Shown piece after piece: positions 60,944 to 64,000 of a stretch of 64,000 nucleotides of DNA. This DNA is from an uncultured Acetatifactor sp. (lineage in GTDB: Bacteria > Bacillota > Clostridia > Lachnospirales > Lachnospiraceae): contig CAJUJN010000014.1 in NCBI GenBank assembly GCA_910586775.1, forward strand, positions 9,979-73,978, read 5' to 3'. The notes under the pieces are model-generated. The model saw only the letters and a program-made list of their open reading frames with translations, was not told where the DNA came from and searched no databases. The translations under genes were made by a program, and so were the position numbers. Numbering within the stretch: the first letter of the stretch is position 1; each line of letters begins with the position of its first letter.

Positions 60944-62149
60944 TCACAGGGGCAGGGTCACCTCCGCCGCAAAGATACCCGGTTCATTGGCCAGGGTAAG
61001 ATACCCCTCATATTTGTCCGCCAGGGCCTTCACCCGCTTCATGCCCAGTCCATGATTGCCCCGCTTCGTGGAAATATAATTCCTCTCGTTAAAATCCAGT
61101 TCCTCCCTGGCGGAATTCTGAACGGACATGTAAAGCTGCGATCTGTTCACTACCATGTAAATACGCAGAAACCGCTGTTCCTCCGGAATCTTCTCACAGG
61201 CCTCCAGGGCATTGTCCAACAGATTGCCCAACAGCACGCACAGGTCCACATCCTCCACGGACAGAGCGGCCGGCAGTACCGCCTTGCAGTTCACCCGGAT
61301 CCCCTTCTGCCCGGCAATGGACAGTTTGCTGTTCAATACGGCGTCCGCCATAAGATTCCCTGATTTCACATAAGTATCCACCTGCTCCAGATTCTGCTCC
61401 AGATCGTCCAGATAGCTCTTCATCTCCTCCAGCTGCCCCTGGGCAATCTGTACCTTCATCACCTGCAGATGATTGTGGTAATCATGCCTCCATCCCCTCA
61501 TATTCAGGTACATTTCCTTCACTTCCTCATACTGATGGCTCATGATCTCTCTCTGGAAAAGCTCTGTCCGCGCCTCGAATCCTCTGTGCCAGGAAGAAAG
61601 CGTCCCCTCAAGGGAGAGAAACAGCAGCAGCTCCAGGGCCAGAAAACAGAGCAGCTGTCCGGTCCCTGCCTGATTTCTGATATTCCATAAATATATGCAC
61701 AGTATACCATATACAGAGGAATTCACCAGGGCATTTCCCATCCGGAAATATCCCTTTGCAAAGGAGAGCATCCACAGGAAAAAAGTCAGCACTGCCCCAT
61801 TCAGCAGCACGGCCCAAACCGGCCCGTCCTTCAGGGCACACAGAGCCAGCAGCGCCCCCGGAGCCAGCACTTTCCACCACTGCTGCGCCAAAAGCTCCCG
61901 GTCATAAAACACCACATACAGAAACAGGACCAGCGCCGTAAAAAGCCAGCCCCCCAAAATCACCAGGTCAGCGGCAAATGTCCCGGAAACCAGTCCTGCC
62001 CTGACCACAGCCTCCGTTGCCAGCAGCGCCGTTCCTGTCATTCCCCACACGATAATCCTCTTTCCCCGGCCTTTTTCCAGATCACAGATCTGCTCTATAT
62101 AATACTGATACAAGACCAGCCATATAAGCCGGATCCCCAACTGCAGCAT
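60944..62149 (-). CDS. AgrC-like GHKL sensor histidine kinase
   Basis: 401 residues. About five to six hydrophobic helices occupy residues 1-175 (WVLLNGAVLTFFLW-like segments). The phosphoacceptor His is in MRGWRHDYHNHLQVMK (about 217). The HATPase is GHKL type: LLGNLLDNALEACEKIPEEQ, then KRGNHGLGMKRVKALADKYE. This architecture senses peptides in Agr/Com-type systems. It is encoded after its LytTR regulator; no AgrB or AgrD gene is visible. Confidence 0.92.
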   Translation of the reverse strand: MLQLGIRLIWLVLYQYYIEQICDLEKGRGKRIIVWGMTGTALLATEAVVRAGLVSGTFAADLVILGGWLFTALVLFLYVVFYDRELLAQQWWKVLAPGALLALCALKDGPVWAVLLNGAVLTFFLWMLSFAKGYFRMGNALVNSSVYGILCIYLWNIRNQAGTGQLLCFLALELLLFLSLEGTLSSWHRGFEARTELFQREIMSHQYEEVKEMYLNMRGWRHDYHNHLQVMKVQIAQGQLEEMKSYLDDLEQNLEQVDTYVKSGNLMADAVLNSKLSIAGQKGIRVNCKAVLPAALSVEDVDLCVLLGNLLDNALEACEKIPEEQRFLRIYMVVNRSQLYMSVQNSAREELDFNERNYISTKRGNHGLGMKRVKALADKYEGYLTLANEPGIFAAEVTLPL

Positions 62150-62201
62150 AGCGCCTGTTCCCTCCGTTTTTTGTCAAATCCCTTTCCCGCCGGATGCTGT
62201 C

Positions 62202-62927
62202 TCAAAAGCTCTGCCTGCGGAAATATTCCATATACGCCCGGTTCAGCTCCTCCCATTTTCCTCTGGCCAGGGGAACCGACATCCCGTTGTCCATGCAGAT
62301 TTCCTTCTTTCCGATTCTTTCCACATGCTCCAGATTCACAAAGTAGGATCTGTGCGGCTTAAAAAAGGAATCCGTACATTCCTGCAGTTCCTGTTCCATC
62401 TGCTGAATGCCTGTCTTGCACACAAGTTCCCGGCCTTCTTTTTTCCACAGGATACAGTCATGCCCGCGGCTTTCCAGACAGCAGATATCTGCCGCAAACA
62501 CCTTTTCCACTTCCCCGGCTGACAGGCAGGCCAGAATCGCTGCCCTGTCCCTGACCCGCTCCCCGGCCCTGCCAAGCGCCGCCCACAGACGGTCTTTTTT
62601 CACCGGCTTCACCAGATAAGACACCGCCTCCAGGTCATAGCCCTCCAGCGCGAAGTCCGGATTTCCCGTCACAAAGATAATGTTCACAGGATTGCCCAAC
62701 TGCCGCAGCCGTCTCGCCAGCTCCATGCCGTCCGTCCCCGGCATCTCAATGTCCAGGAGCAGAATATCCGTATCCTTCCGTTCTTCCCACGCAAACAAAA
62801 AGGCATCCGCAGAAGCATACCTTTCCACACTGCAGGCCCTTCCTTCCGCTTCCGCCCAGTTCCCGGCTTCCCCTGCCAGATACTCCAAGGTTCTCATGTC
62901 ATCGTCACATACAGCCAAATGTAACAT
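62202..62927 (-). CDS. AgrA-like LytTR response regulator
   Basis: 241 residues. The receiver (about 1-120) begins LHLAVCDDDMRTLEYLAGE and has the phosphoacceptor in ILLLDIEMPGTDGMELA. The LytTR DNA-binding domain (about 135-235) has VEKVFAADICCLESRGHDCI and FFKPHRSYFVNLEHVERIGK. I start at the ATG at 62927. It pairs with the AgrC-like kinase 52 bases downstream and may control the exporter operon. Confidence 0.92.
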   Translation of the reverse strand: MLHLAVCDDDMRTLEYLAGEAGNWAEAEGRACSVERYASADAFLFAWEERKDTDILLLDIEMPGTDGMELARRLRQLGNPVNIIFVTGNPDFALEGYDLEAVSYLVKPVKKDRLWAALGRAGERVRDRAAILACLSAGEVEKVFAADICCLESRGHDCILWKKEGRELVCKTGIQQMEQELQECTDSFFKPHRSYFVNLEHVERIGKKEICMDNGMSVPLARGKWEELNRAYMEYFRRQSF

Positions 62928-62973
62928 CTCCGGCTTCCCTTCCGGCCAAAACACAGTCGCCAGGCCTCATTGC

Positions 62974-63558
62974 TCATTCTCCGGAAACAGCAGCCGTAAC
63001 TGCAGCCGGGTCCGTCAACCGGGGACCTTCCCCCATCACTTCCCCGTTTTCCGCTGCCTCCCGGGGATCATCGTATACCTTCTTCTCCTCGTCACCCCAG
63101 AGGGAATCGTATTTCTCCTTCTTCTGCCGCTGTACCATGGCGCCTATATTCTTCGCTGTCTGGTACATTTCTTCACTGTATTCCATCAATTTCCGTTCGT
63201 CTGACGCAGGTACAATGGCTCCCCTCATGATACGGCGGGCCACCTCCATAATTTTGGCCATATCCACCGCATACTCTTCCGCTGCGTCCGCCTGCTGTTC
63301 CCCCACCGTGGCATTCCAGTAGGCGCAGTACTGCTCTGCCAGATCGCTTAAATAATCCTGATACTCTTCCTGCTTCTCCTGCAGGGTCTCCAATGTCAGC
63401 TCCAGGGTGGCAGCCTCGGACTCATACTGCTCCTTTTCATCCGGATGCGCCTCCATCCGGCGGCGGAGGTTCTGAAGCTGCTTTGACACCGATGCCCTCT
63501 CCTTCTGATATGCCCTGACCTGTTCCCTGTAGATCCCCTGCGCTTCTCCAATCTTCAT
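62974..63558 (-). CDS. Coiled-coil protein of unknown function
   Basis: 194 residues from the ATG eight bases after GGGAGG. Residues about 8-80 are strongly coiled-coil (YREQVRAYQKERASVSKQLQ and ATLELTLETLQEKQEEYQDY). A second helical part follows and the end is acidic and disordered. No membrane segment. Family not recognised. It lies 46 bases before the LytTR regulator. The reading frame continues upstream into a reductase fragment, so a fused protein would result if a G run there gained one base. Confidence 0.7.
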   Translation of the reverse strand: MKIGEAQGIYREQVRAYQKERASVSKQLQNLRRRMEAHPDEKEQYESEAATLELTLETLQEKQEEYQDYLSDLAEQYCAYWNATVGEQQADAAEEYAVDMAKIMEVARRIMRGAIVPASDERKLMEYSEEMYQTAKNIGAMVQRQKKEKYDSLWGDEEKKVYDDPREAAENGEVMGEGPRLTDPAAVTAAVSGE

Positions 63559-63634
63559 TCCGCTTCCCTCCCGGTGTTCCCTGTTCCGGCTTTTCCATCC
63601 GATACGGCCCTCTGAATCTCCCTTCACACTCTCC

Positions 63635-63767
63635 AGGTCCGCAATATCCATCTCCCCATGTGACGGGACGCAGACCTCATACCTGTCCCGGTAAAATGAT
63701 ACGATTCTGCTTCCCAGGAACCCGGATGCCCCCCCGTTACCAGCATCTTTTTTCTGCCCTCTGCCAT
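63635..63767 (-). pseudogene. Nucleotide-sugar reductase/epimerase N-terminal fragment
   Basis: From the ATG at 63767 (seven bases after AGGAGG) the frame reads MAEGRKKMLVTGG, then breaks in a G7 run (63729-63735). With one more G it continues ASGFLGSRIVSFYRDRYEV and EMDIADLESVK, the Rossmann start (TGGxSGFLGSR) of an RmlD/SDR-type enzyme. Only about 45 residues remain before unrelated sequence. A truncated gene that kept a strong ribosome site. Confidence 0.7.
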
Positions 63768-63931
63768 TTTCCAACCTCCTCTGTCTTATGCTTTGAACCC
63801 TGTCCCTCCGTCTCCTTCCAGGCTCCCATGCAGAGAAAGCTTTCCCTGACACGGGAAATATTTATAATTATAATATGGCACATGGTATCGGGAAAACAAT
63901 GGGACACTCACATTAGACGGATATAAGAAAA

Positions 63932-64000
63932 TGGAATCAAAGGGACTCGAACCCTTGGCCTCCCGCTAGTCAGGCGAGCGCTCATCCCAGCTGAGCTATG
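63932..64000 (-). tRNA. tRNA-Val (anticodon GAC), 5' end outside the window
   Basis: On the minus strand the D arm (GCTC..GAGC), anticodon arm CTCGC-CTGACTA-GCGGG with anticodon GAC, T arm AAGGG-TTCGAGT-CCCTT and 3' acceptor strand TGATTCC plus discriminator A are all present. The first five acceptor bases lie beyond the window. CCA is not encoded. Confidence 0.9.

Overview
This window reads as a chromosomal segment of an anaerobic, gut-type Firmicute, most likely a Lachnospiraceae member (Eisenbergiella/Hungatella/Enterocloster-like). That placement is inference. It rests on moderate GC, strong AGGAGG-type ribosome sites, LplB/LplC-type permeases paired with YesM/YesN-type two-component regulators, large GH31 enzymes, a CD1871A-type CXXC peptide beside a 4Fe-4S membrane protein, and many half-size ABC exporters. 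Most genes lie on the minus strand. No rRNA, CRISPR array, complete insertion sequence or complete prophage was seen.

Layout. 0.1-3.7 kb: an AraC regulator, a decayed stretch, and an MFS exporter with its TetR repressor, whose operators are visible. 3.7-6.4 kb: a DNA-damage cassette (SOS-type box, Y-family polymerase, YolD-like partner) whose leader is a dispersed repeat. 6.4-14.3 kb: an FMN-binding lipoprotein with a chemotaxis receptor, DUF2461, an ECF sigma factor, a WYL regulator, then an accessory island at 11.8-12.9 kb holding a PBECR-type nuclease-fold gene whose 3' end carries a consensus promoter for a structured, terminated small RNA. DUF3795 and AlkZ-like genes follow. 14.4-22.7 kb: a sialidase-like protein, a heterodimeric ABC exporter pair, a YjbR-like protein, an orphan DUF2791/BrxD-like ATPase and a membrane XRE regulator. 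22.7-30 kb: repeats and gene remnants (GNAT, ABC-2 ATPase, truncated permease) between an ECF-sigma/membrane-protein operon, a HEAT-like/AraC plus GyrI-like pair, and an ECF-like sigma factor with a very long extension.

30-53 kb holds two linked blocks. The first is a tightly overlapping set: DUF4838 (apparently frameshifted at a G run), TlpA-like thiol lipoprotein, 52-aa CXXC peptide, 4Fe-4S membrane protein and a 43-aa ORF; a double-GNAT protein and an MBL hydrolase lie downstream. The second is a sugar-utilisation locus: two GH31 enzymes, solute-binding lipoprotein, two permeases, YesM/YesN two-component system, aldo/keto reductase, class II aldolase, PfkB kinase, FucI-like isomerase and a DUF4867 cupin. 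The order implies glycoside cleavage, import, isomerisation, phosphorylation and aldol cleavage. The sugar is unknown; a sulfoquinovose-type pathway is one testable option.

53-63 kb is a quorum-type block: a coiled-coil protein, an AgrA-like LytTR regulator, an AgrC-like GHKL kinase, a terminator, then four ABC exporter half-transporters arranged as two successive B-A pairs, homologous to the pair at 15.7-19.6 kb. A truncated nucleotide-sugar reductase fragment and a partial tRNA-Val close the window.
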